Shown here one piece after another: positions 38,001 through 50,524 of a stretch of DNA of 64,000 bases. Within the stretch, counting starts at the first letter, position 1. Every line of letters starts with the position of its first letter. The stretch is from Echinococcus granulosus (Eukaryota; Platyhelminthes; Cestoda; Cyclophyllidea; Taeniidae). The stretch lies in the NCBI RefSeq assembly GCF_000524195.1, contig NW_020170397.1, forward strand, positions 1,079,809-1,143,808, in the 5' to 3' direction. The position numbers and the translations under genes were made by a program. The notes beneath the pieces were generated by a model. That model saw only the letters and a program-made list of their open reading frames with translations, did no database searches and was not told the origin of the DNA.

Positions 38001-41000
38001 CCCGTCCAGCTGCCGCAGACGGACATGCGCATGTGGGAGTTGTTTCTGCCTGTAAATGTGGGGGTGCATTCAAGGTCGAAACTGGGGTACAATCTAAGAG
38101 GATTTTCCGGGTCGAGAGGTTCGCGTTGAATATCGGGAAACTCCACGTTGTAACTGACATCCATTTGAAGAGTTAGGAGTCCAGTGCCCTCTACTGCCAG
38201 CGTTACGTCGCCCCACACAGATCGTGGTGGATACTGCAGTTCAAAAAAGACTTGCATGGTAAATGTTGTCACCACAAGAGTCTTCGTGTTAAGTGATTGG
38301 CTTAACATGTTTCAATGGACGGGTTAAGTAGCCAGGATCACTTCAAAGGTGGGGTTAGCAATCACCTACCACAGTGCGTGAGAGCGTGGAGTAGTTGTCG
38401 GGCACGATCCATATCTCCGGTTCCCACTGTTTGAGGGAGCTTATTTTCTGCCTCACCGACATCTTGTAGAGAGCACGATTCTTGTCTGCCAAAGCGAATT
38501 TGCGCAGAGCTTGAAGAGCCACTAGCGAGTCCTGAGCGGCACGCACACAGTCAGGTGAGAACAGTAAAATGTATGATCAAAGGAGAGCAAAGAACAGAAA
38601 GTAGAGCACATACGAAGGTGCTAGTGAAGCCAGAGACGTGATTACGTTGGTTAGTGAGCCAGTTTACCATGTCATGGGCCTCGTGGACTGCGGGACTCCA
38701 GGCATTGGTCTCAAGTTTGATGAGGAAGACGAGCGCTGAGCACGCCACTCCGTAGCCGTCATTGGGCCATTCACCCCGTGGATTCTCGATTCGCCGACCT
38801 GCTTGATCAATCTCATAGATTGGTGGAGGGATAGGATAGTTCGAGTAGTATACATGATCCGCTTTCAGGTGACGCCTTTGGATCTGATTCATCGCTCTAC
38901 ATGGGACAAACACACAACTTTCCTTCATTGAATAACCAGTTTTTGCATAGAGATACACTATGCTAATACAATAAAAAAGAAGCATATTTTGTTAAAAAAA
39001 GACTTAAGGGCGCTATATTTGGTGGCAGAGGAAAGCGAATACAATCTTAAATGACATCCATCCTGATATTTACTGTTGAGAAATAACCTTTAGTGGGGCA
39101 GAAGAAGGGTATATTGCCGCGGATACGAAAATCTGGGACTAATGACGTCTACCTTTGGTAACTACACCAATCCCGTACTGTATAGGAAACTGTTTACAAG
39201 TGAAGAGACACTAGTGGTGAACCACCGGGAAAGTTCCATTACGGAGCTGTCTACGATGCCCGTAGGAGGATATCAATTATGTGAACACGCGATACTTGCT
39301 CCACTTCCTTACTCTTTGGAGAAAACTTAGATAGGCATGGCTGAGAGGCACTGAGGTGAGAACACCGTGATGAGGGGGAATAGACGCAAAATCCTATTTT
39401 CATGGAACTATGTCAAATTTCTTCCTTTGTTGCATGACTCTGCTTCTAGACCAGTATCCCTACGACTAGCTATGGACACACGTGATGGCCACCATATTCC
39501 CCGTTCCCCAATACGGTAGAATTGCCAAAGGTCAAGTATGCCCTCAGTCGAATAGGAATTCAATGAGTAGCATGGTTGACTTGTGGACATTTTTCTTACA
39601 GCGTCGAATACACCATAGTGGCTGACACAGAAGGTTGTCCAAGGGGAATGCAGTGGACAGCACTCTAAAGGGAGGAGGGGCTTTGTAATACCTTTTTTTG
39701 CAGTTCAACTCTCGGTTTTTGCAAAAAGGCCAACCAGGGGCTCTGCCATTGTGCCTTCTTAGGTTGAGCTAGCCTCTAAACCATTTTAGTAGTCCCCAGC
39801 CCTTCTGTATAGCAGCAATACATTATCTACCCTAATATTATGACTTAGTAGTCTTCAGAAAAACCTCGGAGCGCTACAAAAGGTCCATGGTTTGAATGGC
39901 ATATAAATATGTCAGATAGGAAGTAAAGTAATACAAACATTCATAAAGGAAGTATACAAAACAGCATCTTAAAAAACTGCACACACTAAGATTAAAGTAT
40001 ATGTGAGAAAGTTGCCATCCACACTTTCACTAGCAGACTTCGTCTTCGATTTAATGTGATGCACTAGCTCAGACAAGAAAATCTGAGCGTCACATGCATG
40101 CAAAGTTGGTAAGTAAAAAAGCAACAAAGTCGTTCAGTCAGTTAGTCAGTCTTTGAGGCGCTTATTCAGTCATCCATTCTAGTCATTCAGTCAGCACAAA
40201 ATGGGCAAGTGATTGCGTGGATCAGTAGATGAGAAGCATAAGGGAAGATGAACATACTGGGTAAGTTCGTTTTGAGCGTTGGCTCCGGCAGCAACTTGAA
40301 GTGCATAGGTGGCAATGATTTTGGCGAAGAGGTCGTCAACATTGAGAACATGCTGTCGAATGAACCCAACAGCGAGGCTGACTACGCGAGAGGCGCGATC
40401 GGCGGCGCGTCCGCTGGGAGGCGAAGTGCCGGCGCCCCGTAGACTTACCACTACCATAGCCGCCGTGGGTAGACGGCGGTGCGCCTCACGCTCCGTGGGA
40501 TTTGGCCACCGTGTTTCGTTCACTGGAGGAATGAATCGACGGTCCACCACCACCACGCCCTCCCCCTTCACCGGCCAACTGCCCACTAGCATGGGGTCCG
40601 CTCCTGACGTCTGATTGACTTGCGTCTCCATCAGAAAGGTTATCGTACGTACAAACGTTTCGTCCTCTACGAAGATCCACCGCTCCCACTCCGTCAGTCT
40701 CGCCAGTAGCATGTTCCATATCGCGAATGCTGTCGGAAGGGCATGGGGTCTAATTGTGATACAAAATGCACAAAATCATCAGTCTTTTTCATATAGTAGA
40801 CTTGAGTATACTTTCTAACCTCGGAGGTCTAGCCTGAAACAGCAGGGACCACCAGCACCAGCTATAGGAGAGACCATGGAGGCTAACTTTTAGACATTGG
40901 TGAAAATGGACATGCTCGCTACCAGAATCTTGGAATAAAATCGGTCACCACAGTTGCCAGAGGGGCCTCACAGTCACTTAATTATTTTAAAAGCCATTAG

Positions 41001-44000
41001 TCTGTCTACAGAGGGTATCAGTGCAACTACGGAAATATGTGTCACACGTTTATGACTTCGGGCCCAGGTGAAAAAAATAGGATTCACATGTACGTGAGGC
41101 CGGTAACGAATGTGCTAAAGACCGAAGGTACTCAGCTCGCTTCTAAGGTGGAGTTAGTTAGCTAGTCAACACAGCGTAGAAAACCCATTCACAGAATACA
41201 GACGACTAACCGGTCAAGGTGGTCGCGAAAATTGCAGAAGGCGCCGGTGGAGTTGTCAAAGTACGTGAATCCACGCTGCAGGACGATGGAGCAGTAGTTG
41301 ACTCCGGCGAGCATCACGTCGTTGGGCAGGTAGCCGGCGCCACGCAGGTAGAAAAGCAGTTGCAGATTGAAACCCAACTCGAAAAAGACGTTCTCTGCCG
41401 CTCCGTAGGATAATCGTAGGACATTCTCAGTGCTTGCATACTCAAAGTTACGGCTGAGTGCGGGTCCAATTACGTCACCTTTGGGCGCAAATAAGACAGT
41501 GATGATCTGTTTTGAAAAGGGGAAATTAATCAAATCTCGCATAATCACAGAGGTGCTTATGATATACCTTCTAAATGGAGTTAAATTCTCAAAATGATAC
41601 CCGACATCTGCTGCACCATTCTGTGAAACAGTGGAATGGAATTACATCGACTTGCTCAAGTTAGACGAGTAAGTACACCTCCCGCTCGTAATTGCTGTAA
41701 AAGCAGCTTACCCGTAACACTAACCACGCCCTTCTGCGAGCCGGGAATGAAGCGATGCGCCCGTTGTTCGGGCACCGTAAACTTCTCCGGCACAATCACG
41801 CGAAAGTTGTTGACAAACAGCCGACTGGAGCTGGTGAGATCCATGAAGCGAGAGGTGTGAAAGTAATTCGGAATGCCATTCATCTATGTAAATTGTAAAA
41901 AGAAGATGCAAACACTACAGTTGCCCATCCACACTTTCATTCCAAATTTAGCCACATATTTCAAATTTAAATGTCCGATTGCGATTCATCCATTGAATTC
42001 CAGATCCTTCTATCCATTTAGTATACATTAATCCAATCGTACTCTATTAACTCCACATCCGTCCAATAATTTCTGATTCATCCAACCCTACATTCACCAC
42101 AAATTCAATCCCTCCGTCTCAGAATTACCCATTCATCGTAATTGGTTTTGTCTCTTATTTCGAACTCCTCCGATATCAATCAGTCCAATTATTCAAAATT
42201 CATTCAAACTTCCAATCCTGATATATTTTGCCTTTCTAGACCCACCTTCCCAGTAACCTATCGGGGGTCCATTCATTCGTTCACACATCTTTCACTTTAT
42301 TCATTCATTTGTTAATTTACCCACAATAAGTCCACTCGATCATTCCAAAGTCCTCCATCCACCCACCACAAATATTGGCATCTATGTGCAGTTGCATTCG
42401 AGAGAAAAAAGTAACCTGGCTACTCAGCAACTAGTAAAGCGGTCACTTATAAAAGGACGTGATGGATAAGGAAGTCCATGGAGGTACTGGTCGCATACAT
42501 GCACGAAGATGGAACGCGTCTCGCAGTTGGCCCCAAGGAACGAGAACGCACATATGGTGAAGGTATTGTTCCCCGTGTTACGAGGCAAAATAGGTAGATA
42601 GACGTATTTCGACTCGCCGGCGTCCAGGTACACCAAAGTCTCCACGGTCTCGTTGACCGAGTAGGGCGGTGCCCAGGCTGTCGTCAGACCTCCGTAGGGA
42701 ACTCGAATCACTCCGATGCTCGGGTTCGCGTTCACCCGGACCAGTGCCTTACAGGTGACAGAAAACAGGCTCTCTGTAGGTTTACCACTCTCACAATTGA
42801 CTAGGGTAAATGACAGAGACATCTACCACCCATAATAAATGGTAATGTGAAGAGTTCAAAAGAGCATATGCTATTAATTCCATCTTCATAAGCCCAGTCC
42901 TAATCAGTCTTTTCTTCTTGCGTTTCAGAGGTATTGCAGTTGAGTTAGAATTTTAGAAATTGCGTTTAAAGTAGCTGTACATGGAAATCCTTTAAAGGCT
43001 GTGTTGAATTTTGCATCGGTACGCCAGTCATGCTTTTAAAAGACACATGGGCAGGATAAATATCTCTCCAGATTGTTGCAATTTTCTTCAGTATCTAGAG
43101 TAAGATGATTTATTGCAAATTTTGGGCTATTTTTGATACCTCTGTATCAGAAAAAGTTTAAATAATCCACAGCTAGATGAAACGGGAGAAGAGAAAATGA
43201 GGGAGGAGAAGATGGGTAATATACCTCAAGGAAGTATGTCCAGTAGTTAAAGAGGCAGACACGGACACCAAACTGCTCGCCCCAAAAACCGACCTCGGGG
43301 ACTTCAAGGGTGAAGTAGAAGCGGCGTGCACCGTCAAAGCGCAATGGAGCGTGGTTGAGCGTGAGGCCCTCCGAGACGTCCATTGCAAACGCTCCCACCA
43401 CCCAGCCTGCTTCCATCTTTGGTAGTGGGACGCGAAATTGGATCTGCCCGTCCGGTCTGCCAACGACATTACCGTTGTTATCATCAATCTTGATCAGCAA
43501 ATACACCCTTATGAATATCTGTTGCTAAGGCTCATTCACATTTGAAAGCACTTGAATCAAAGTATTTTCCCCCACCTGCTGAATCCAATACTTTCTGTCC
43601 AACCCGCCAACACCACAGTCAATCACGCCTATGACTGTTTATATACCCACTATCACAATCAAATTTAATCCTCAGATAGACACCGAGGGAACGGATCAGC
43701 TCATATTAGGTTAGACTTTCGCTAGTATTTGGGATTGACTACAGAGCACTCCAGAATGAAACAGGAAGGGTAAAAATGGAGACGCACTTGACGGGTGTAC
43801 TGTGCCACATCCACGCGCCGTCCTCCCAGTTGCGGTAGAGCATCTCGAAGGAACCGAGCTGGCGTAGCTTTGGCGGCGCGGTGGTGTTCTCCGGACAGTC
43901 AGCCTCATCAGCCCAATTAACACACTGGTTGATGCCATCGCAGCGCTCCGCTCGCGAGTAGCATTCCCTTCCTGATGTCGCGTAGCAGGGCAGCGCACGC

Positions 44001-47000
44001 GCCGGGTTCTCCGTCTCGTTGCAGGTGTCTGTCATCAAGAATAGATGAGGCAAACCTTCCCCAAAGCGCTGATTCGGGGAGAAGTTGGCTTACGACATCA
44101 TATGACCCTAAACCTCAGTTGCTGGAGTTCGTAGGCGTGTTCCAGTTCACAAAACCCCTCTTTTAGTCGAATACGTTAGTAATAGTTTGGCTGATTATTT
44201 GGGATTCTGACGTGTTTAGGAGATGAAGATTAGTAGGAGGGAATTCGGCTAATGATTCACTGGCAATCACTCACGATAGAAGTTGGCCTTTGTGAAATTG
44301 GCGTCGGTAAACATAACGAGGCCAGACTTCTGCACAGTGGAGTTAGCATCGGCGCCGTAAGTGGGCGAGGGCACGTAGACGCGATCCACTTGGCTCGCGC
44401 TGTTGTACCACGTGAACTCATACGGCATCTGTGCGTGCGCTTCGTACATGGACATCTCATTAACCACCTACAAGTGAAAAGAAGCAGTTGAGTATCCATT
44501 CACACGAACCCAAACCATCTATCAACTACGTCCTGACACACATCGTTTTCCTGGATGAAGGAAGGACTGTCATATCGAAACAAGTCGGCATGGAGCACGT
44601 TCACTGCGAGATAGGATCCAGGCGTGGCAAATCCTCGTATCTCCACGGTGTCTAGGTTCAAGTCCTTCCCTCGATTCACTTGAATTTGCACATTGTTTAT
44701 TCGACTGTAGTTGGTGAAGAAGGTTAAACTGTCCGCGAGAATCTCTCCGTCGTTCTTGATGCAAAATGCCAGAATCCGACAAATCGGTGCCATCGCCTTG
44801 GAGATAGCGATCGAGAAGGATCGAAATGTGACCATGCTGCGCATCGATATGCGATCAGAGGTGATAATGTTTCCACCTGCAGTGACCTATGAAGGGACAA
44901 ATAAGAGTTTGGCAATTTCGAGTAGCTTTTATTTATTTGTTCATTCATTCTGTATGGTGAAAGTGTAGCCTCTAATTGATGCCGACATTGGTTCACTCCG
45001 ATTAGGATGCATTTTTGAAAAGGTTACTTAATTAGATGGAGTAATAAACCTATTATATTTGCCAGTTCCAAGCCAAGCGACAAAGACATACCAAGTAGTG
45101 GATAGTGTCCACGGGATAGTTCGTCTCCACGTTTAACACCATGTACTGGCCAACCTGAAACGTTTACAAACGCGACAGCGTTACACATCATGGCTGTTTT
45201 TGACTTCTTGTAACAAGATCTAGACCAATAACTTATCGTGCAACTAAAGGAGGGGGGAAAGGGGGGACGAAAAATAGACACCGATGCTAATTTTAAGCAG
45301 AACCACAATTGTTTGTCTGGATAATTAAAGGTTACACAACCGAATGAATAAAGGTGGAGTTTATGAGGGGAGAAGGTAATGGGAGTGTTAAATCAAGGAC
45401 CAACCTGTGGCTGTGGGGTGGTGGTGGTTAATTGCAGGTACGTACTGGACGGAGATTGGAATTTGAATAGTCGCTGATAGGCGGTCGCAAGAACCACAGA
45501 TTTTTCGTCTATGAACGACGCCTTAAATCACGGAGAAATTTCTTTTCAAAAGACACAACATAGTCTGTATGGAAATTCGACTCAATTAAGTCATCTCTAC
45601 TTAGCTCATTTCAATCACGAGGGTTTCTCAAAGCGAAGAATGACTAGGAGGAGAGTTGGAAGGGGAGAGAAGGAGGAGAAAATACCTGTAGAAGCAGACT
45701 AGTGCATGTATCTTCAGCAACGGGACGGAAGGTATACTGGATCAGAGAGTCATCTGGGATGGGCAGAAATACTCTTCTCAGTTCTGCACCCTCTGCACAC
45801 GAGATTGTCAAACGCACTCTTCGATTGCCTATGTAGAGTGGCTGCCGACCGTCTGCAGTGAAAATCACCATCTGTAAAAGCGATACCAACAGTCACAATG
45901 AAAGCCCCTTCGAGGCAGTCAGTATGGTTGCATTAAAATCACTTACATAGGCGGTGAAATACATTCCTGGCTTGTAGAGTCGAACACCCCCGCCGAGAAA
46001 TTTAATGTTAGAATTGGCCGAGAAAACTTGAGTGAAAGCCCATCCTGTTCGAGTGTCTCCCTCCCACCAATTTGTCACGGAAACGTTTGCCCAAATATCC
46101 ATGTTGGCTAATGAAGGTTCTGCGCCCCCCACGCTTCCGGTAAGTTGGGATCGCAGCTCGAAGAGGGGTACTATAAAGGCAGCGTGACCGTCCATCTTAA
46201 CAAAAAATAAAACGCTTTCATTTATATAATTTTACTATTAATAAATAAGTAGCACGGTGATTTCATACTTGTGTGATGGTGCGCTTAACAGTTCCAGCCG
46301 GAGGTTTGGACCACATATCGGGCCCACGCTCACGCATTTCGATGATAACACTTGCATTCCCACGAACGTACTTTCCGCTGGTATAATTAGCCTGTATTAA
46401 TCCAGTGAGAGCAAAATCTTCATCCGAGTACCGAGGAAGCATAGTCACGTTGACATCCCATAGTGCAGCCCCTGTGAAAATGCCAGATAGGAAAAGGAAA
46501 GGCAACCCTTACAGTACTCGACCACTCTAAATGTTTTTTCTACCATATGCTTTTCGTGTCGAGCCCGAATCATCCAATCTCCCTCGTTGACTTGATCGGC
46601 CAGAGCGAAATCGAGTTCAATTATGCCTAAGAAAGAGAGAGGAAATAGAAACCACCTGCAGCACTTACCCCCAATGTTTGTCATTGGATTGAGCCATCGT
46701 TTAAAAAGATTATTGGAAGAGTCAACTACTTCCACCGAAACAAGGGAACCAAACCATGGCATTAAGTCAGGCTGCACTGGTATAACTCGAAACCGCACGA
46801 CCTGATTTTGGTGGTAAATCGGCTTGCTCGTCTTTAATAAACTGTAGACAGTTAATGGCCCCTCTTACCTGAATCATAAGAGACACTGTCTTGGGATAAA
46901 GCTGGATCATTGTACGGTTTTGGAAGAGAAGAGAGCTGTTGGTGGCTATATAACCATCTAGGTGTAACCAGTACTCGCCCTGAGACGCCTGGTTCGGAAC

Positions 47001-47467
47001 CTAAAAGGAATCAGACGTTTTAATAAAAAGGCCACAGATAAGTGTAATCAGAATATTCTTACACCCTGCACAAAGAAAATCACTGGAGTTTTTCTTGGAA
47101 ATAGCTTGCATGAGAAATTGATTTTGCAACAGATAGTAAAGGACAATATGGTAAGGATTTAAACTCGTACTCTCATGTGAAGAATTCGTGTTCCAGTCGC
47201 TAGGAAAACTGACGAAGTTGATATCATTTCCACGACGCCCTTCTTAATTGCAAGGCGCATTATGATCCTTGGGTAAATCATTCTTAAAATGGAGACACTG
47301 ATTTGAACATCTTCATCCGGCCTGACACGTTGAGGTGCTAAAATGATATACGAACTTAAAAAAGTTGTGACGCGAGAAGAAGATCTTACGGTATGGGCTC
47401 TAGCATGTAGCCACCCATTTGTTGGGATGCCGCTGGGGAGATCAGGAACGAAAGAATGATGCAAAAA
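34754..47467 (-). CDS. Alpha-2-macroglobulin/TEP family protein, MCR-like, without thioester
   Basis: Secreted or surface-anchored macroglobulin-complement related protein. Coding exons, 5' to 3' on the minus strand: 47390-47467, 47171-47321, 46869-47000, 46669-46831, 46513-46626, 46269-46471, 45947-46195, 45686-45871, 45405-45521, 45092-45154, 44542-44886, 44275-44467, 43788-44028, 43225-43507, 42499-42822, 41712-41883, 41211-41478, 40258-40749, 38614-38896, 38370-38531, 37994-38233, 37531-37698, 35313-35418 and 34754-35007. They stay in frame for about 1,660 residues. Family marks: a signal-like hydrophobic start (CIILSFLIS), [15 protein letters not shown], an LDLa module, the alpha-helical TED region (SLVALQAL) and a receptor-binding-like end (YEYYEPG). 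The thioester is GAAEN and not GCGEQ. LDLa plus lost thioester is the pattern of insect MCR. The start codon must lie in an upstream exon; ATG at 47856-47858 with a weak donor after 47836 is one candidate. Confidence 0.9.
35419..37530 (-). other. Intron of the MCR-like gene holding a TRIM copy
   Basis: A 2.1-kb intron between exons 37531-37698 and 35313-35418, with a GTGAG donor and TTTTTTCAG acceptor. About half of it is the TRIM-like element at 36137-37154. The rest is AT-rich with no recognisable exon. Confidence 0.75.
36137..37154 (-). mobile_element. TRIM-like element, near full length, minus orientation, in an MCR intron
   Basis: Direct repeats at 36137-36330 and about 36991-37154, both minus orientation, flank about 660 bp of non-coding internal DNA. 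On the plus strand the first repeat starts TGTAATACG-TTGGTTATTTG and ends CTGGGTGCTATA. The internal region shares TATGGATACACGTGATG and GAACACGCGATAC blocks with the copy at 39000-39876. The element lies in the same orientation as the host gene. No target duplication was found at these ends. Confidence 0.8.
39000..39876 (-). mobile_element. TRIM-like element with truncated 3' repeat, in an MCR intron
   Basis: The 5' repeat (minus orientation) spans about 39683-39876, reading TGTAGCGCTCC... from the high end. The internal region (about 39020-39680) matches that of the copy at 36137-37154. At the low end only about the first 20 bases of the second repeat remain (GCGCTATATTTGG), abutting an A-rich run. 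It lies in the 1.36-kb intron between exons 40258-40749 and 38614-38896, in sense with the gene. Confidence 0.75.
41390..41404 (-). other. Degenerate thioester site (GAAEN)
   Basis: The minus-strand codons GGA GCG GCA GAG AAC sit at the position of the GCGEQ thioester of alpha-2-macroglobulin and TEPs, flanked by the expected context [13 protein letters not shown]. Both bond-forming residues, Cys and Gln, are absent, so covalent target binding is not possible. The rest of the domain is kept ([11 protein letters not shown] before, FYLRGAGYL after), which argues for selection on a thioester-free fold and not for a pseudogene. Confidence 0.88.
41920..42370. repeat. Degenerate ATCC/ATTC simple-sequence tract in an MCR intron
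   Basis: The intron between exons 42499-42822 and 41712-41883 is dominated by imperfect ATCC, ATTC and CATT units (for example TTCATTCATTTG, CATCCATTG, TTCATTCGTTC). It looks like an old, decayed tetranucleotide array. A shorter CAGT-rich stretch of similar kind lies at about 40132-40195. Confidence 0.55.
43898..43990 (-). other. LDL receptor class A module in the MCR-like protein
   Basis: Six cysteines over about 31 residues end in [17 protein letters not shown], matching the LDLa pattern CDGxxxCxxxxDExxC with its calcium-binding acidic residues. It lies in exon 43788-44028, in the bait-region part of the macroglobulin fold, just before a segment ([14 protein letters not shown]) that aligns with the start of MG7. 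Insect MCR carries an LDLa module at the corresponding place. A ligand-binding role is inferred. Confidence 0.85.
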
Positions 47468-50400
47468 CTGAAAAGTAGAAACGGTTATTAAAACGTACTT
47501 AGTAAGCTACAAAGATTTCTCTCAACAGAGTACTGTTAAAATATAACGCTTCCGTAAAATAAGGTGAAGTCAAAAATCAAAGCAATTAAACATCCACAGG
47601 ATATATGACTGGAAGTTGTAGCTTCATTAACATCACGGCAACTATGGTCTTGTAAAGCAGGAATGTATAAGCTGACATTTTTCAAACAACATTACTATGT
47701 TTTAGAAGTTGTACATAAGAAACTAAATGGCTATTTTGGAGTATGTGATCATCTCACTGTATAAAGAGCAGACATGTGAACAAGTTTGCGATCAATGAGA
47801 ACCTGGATTTTTGGTGCTGGCTTAAATGCCGCCACGCAAAGTGAAAAAGGAACAGCATAGTAAAGTAATAAGGAATAGTTAATTTAAGCTTAAGGAATTG
47901 AGTTGCTTTACAACCACGAAACAAAAAGCTTTAAACCCATTTAGGAGAAGCACCTATAAATCAAGTTACTGTCAAAGCAAATCGGAAAAATTGCTCAGGT
48001 TTCAAAAATATAAAGTAACTCTAACTTGCCAAATTGTATACATTTGTTGCCGGGGAACGCTTCATGCAAATTTTTCATTCGACGGAAAGTATGTTTATAA
48101 AACTGGGCCGAAAAATAAATAACCAATTAATGATAAAAACAAATGAGGTCGACCTTAATCAGCTGCTTTTTAACAAGCAAGTACTTTATACAATTACGAT
48201 GATAAATCCAATAACGAGAAATTTCGCTAGTACTTAGGCATCCATGGTACTTAATTACTAAACTGGTGGTTGTTTTTGGATTGATATTCATTGAGGATTG
48301 TATAAGTATGGCGCATAGAAGGTTTATGAAAAATTTTTCTTGGTGCAAAGAATCCACGGGCCTTAATATTTTATGCATGTGAATACGACATGACGAGGTA
48401 ATATTTGGGCTATGACACTAAATGTCCCATATTTACATTTGCTGTAAATTACTTTATGCACAGACAAGGGCCTTATAAGAAAATCGGATTTTAGTAAAAT
48501 GTACATCAAACTTTTTCGGTGTTGTGACTCCCTAAATTTCCCCGAGAAGTAATTTATGCACCCTGAGTCTTCCGTTATATCGCAGTAGGCCAAATTAGTA
48601 CTGCAGAACACTATGCATTAGCACGCAGAAATGTCAAAGGAGTATTGCTTAACGCTCATGTTGTTTAAATGCACCTTTCAGTGTAAAAGCGGGTAGTCTA
48701 CTTGAACCCCGTGATTGAGGCATGGTCAGTATCTCCCAAACCAGAGAAGACCTCTGTGTCCAGGTCTCCCTAAACTTGCATCTATCCTCACCTACACTAA
48801 GCAAAAAATATGTACAAATCCGATTAGTCCCTTCGTTCTAAAGATGTGAAGGCTGAATGGGAGGATACAAGCGAGGACCGTGCCACAAATGCCAGGCCTC
48901 GGAGTGGAAGCAAAATTTCTGGGACCCGGAGTGCCGTGTAGTTTGCCATACATCTAAGCATGTCACTGTAGCAGTAGTCCGCAAAGAAATGGATGAAGAT
49001 GCATTAATATGAACAGACAGTGCGGGTACAGGGCTATGCAGTGCTCGGAAGGCTATAATGTCAAGTGGGAGAATATCCTGTGTAGATTAGGCAGCTTGCT
49101 TAACCAACTATGTGGTTCAACAAAATATAAAATTACGAAATGACCCCTACTTCCTTTGAGTGATGTCTCGGGTTAAACCGTAGGATCGAAGATGGTTTGA
49201 TAATCCCACACATTAAGAAGAATGAGACCTCCCGATTGTTGGGCATGTATGCCTGGCAAAAATTGCTTAATATTGCTTCCTCAAAAGGCGAACTATGGTA
49301 GAAGGAGTTCATCAAGGTGTCTCCACTTAATATCGGACGTTTTGGGGCACAGACTAATTCGTGCATGTCGATCGCGTCTCTTAGTAGGTTTGCTGAAAGG
49401 CGACAATAGGAGAAATATCACGCTCACAGACCATGATGAAACTGTTTTGAGAAAAATAAGATAGACATCCCTATGGGGTCAGCTGATATTCTTCATAACT
49501 TGATTCCACTCTAGCGGCACTTATTATGTAGAGCTCACTACTAGGAATTTTCCAAAAGTAGAGATAATCTGAGTCTCCACCAAATCAGCTATTCACTGGA
49601 CAAATTGCTAAAATTATGATATTCCATATCTTATGAGTTACAGACGCTAAAAGTGACATTTGTAAAGGCACTTTTTGACCACTACCGATGCCTATTTTAA
49701 TCCTTTTTGTCAAAGGTGTGGTGTTGGATCAAGACTTAAAAATTCCCCATCTTGTCGAATAAGAAAATATCCAAAAGCGCATAATGGCCCTAGCCCTGCC
49801 CAGTTATTCTGTTATGTATTTAAACAGAATGCTTTGACGACGCATGCTACTACTGCAGACCGGGTCACACTGGTGACGAGCGTCCACCCTCCTCAATTTA
49901 TTGCCGCACGCTGGTCTCGTTTGTCAGTTGCGCATCAGCCACTGCAAATGTTGCATTGCTACATTTACCCACAAGGTATTGGCAACGAAAAGAAAACAGA
50001 CCATGATGGGGTCTGACCTTCGCAAACTGGAGGGCCTCCAACAACAGCGCGTCCGGCGAGACATGGTGCCCGACCGACCGCTGTGGTTATAAACACTGCC
50101 ATTATCATCCGGTGGTAGGGGTGGAACAGAGACAGTACGAACCCACTAGTCACACTGTGGCCGAAGGCAACCGTTCCAGAAGTCACTAATAGGAGGGCTG
50201 CTCCAGGTAACTTTCAGAGCAAAATGTACATTTGACCTATTGCCTTCTAGTACTTAGATGCATTATTTCGTGGCTAATGCTATTTTTGAAATAAAACGCT
50301 GAGTCTGCCTTCGAAACGGATACCGCCTCTAAAAAACCATCCGAATGGCTGTCACTCTGCATTAACACTAACGTTCTCATCAACATTTCAAGAAAAAAAA

Positions 50401-50524
50401 GTAAATGGCAAAGGGCAGTGCCGAGGGCTAGCCAAGGATCAAAGAGAAATCTATCCTCTAAAAATAGTCAAGAGTCTAAGCGCATGTGATTGTTGAACGC
50501 GAGAGGAGTTGTATGGGGCGGCGA
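47468..50524. other. Region between the MCR-like gene start and the NAD kinase gene end
   Basis: About 3 kb, mostly AT-rich. It must hold the missing first exon and promoter of the MCR-like gene and the 3' UTR of the NAD kinase gene. The minus-strand ATG at 47856-47858 opens a short frame reading MLFLFHFA that would splice in phase 2 to the signal-peptide exon at 47467, but its donor (GC|GTGGCG) is poor. No other gene is recognisable. Confidence 0.4.

Noticed and set aside
41390..41404. Reading the MCR-like gene as a pseudogene because the thioester is lost
   Set aside because: All 24 coding exons stay in frame with good splice sites, and flanking TED residues are conserved. Natural thioester-free family members exist.
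49675..50092. Overlapping plus-strand frames near the end of the NAD kinase gene
   Set aside because: Short, without family motifs or consistent splice signals.
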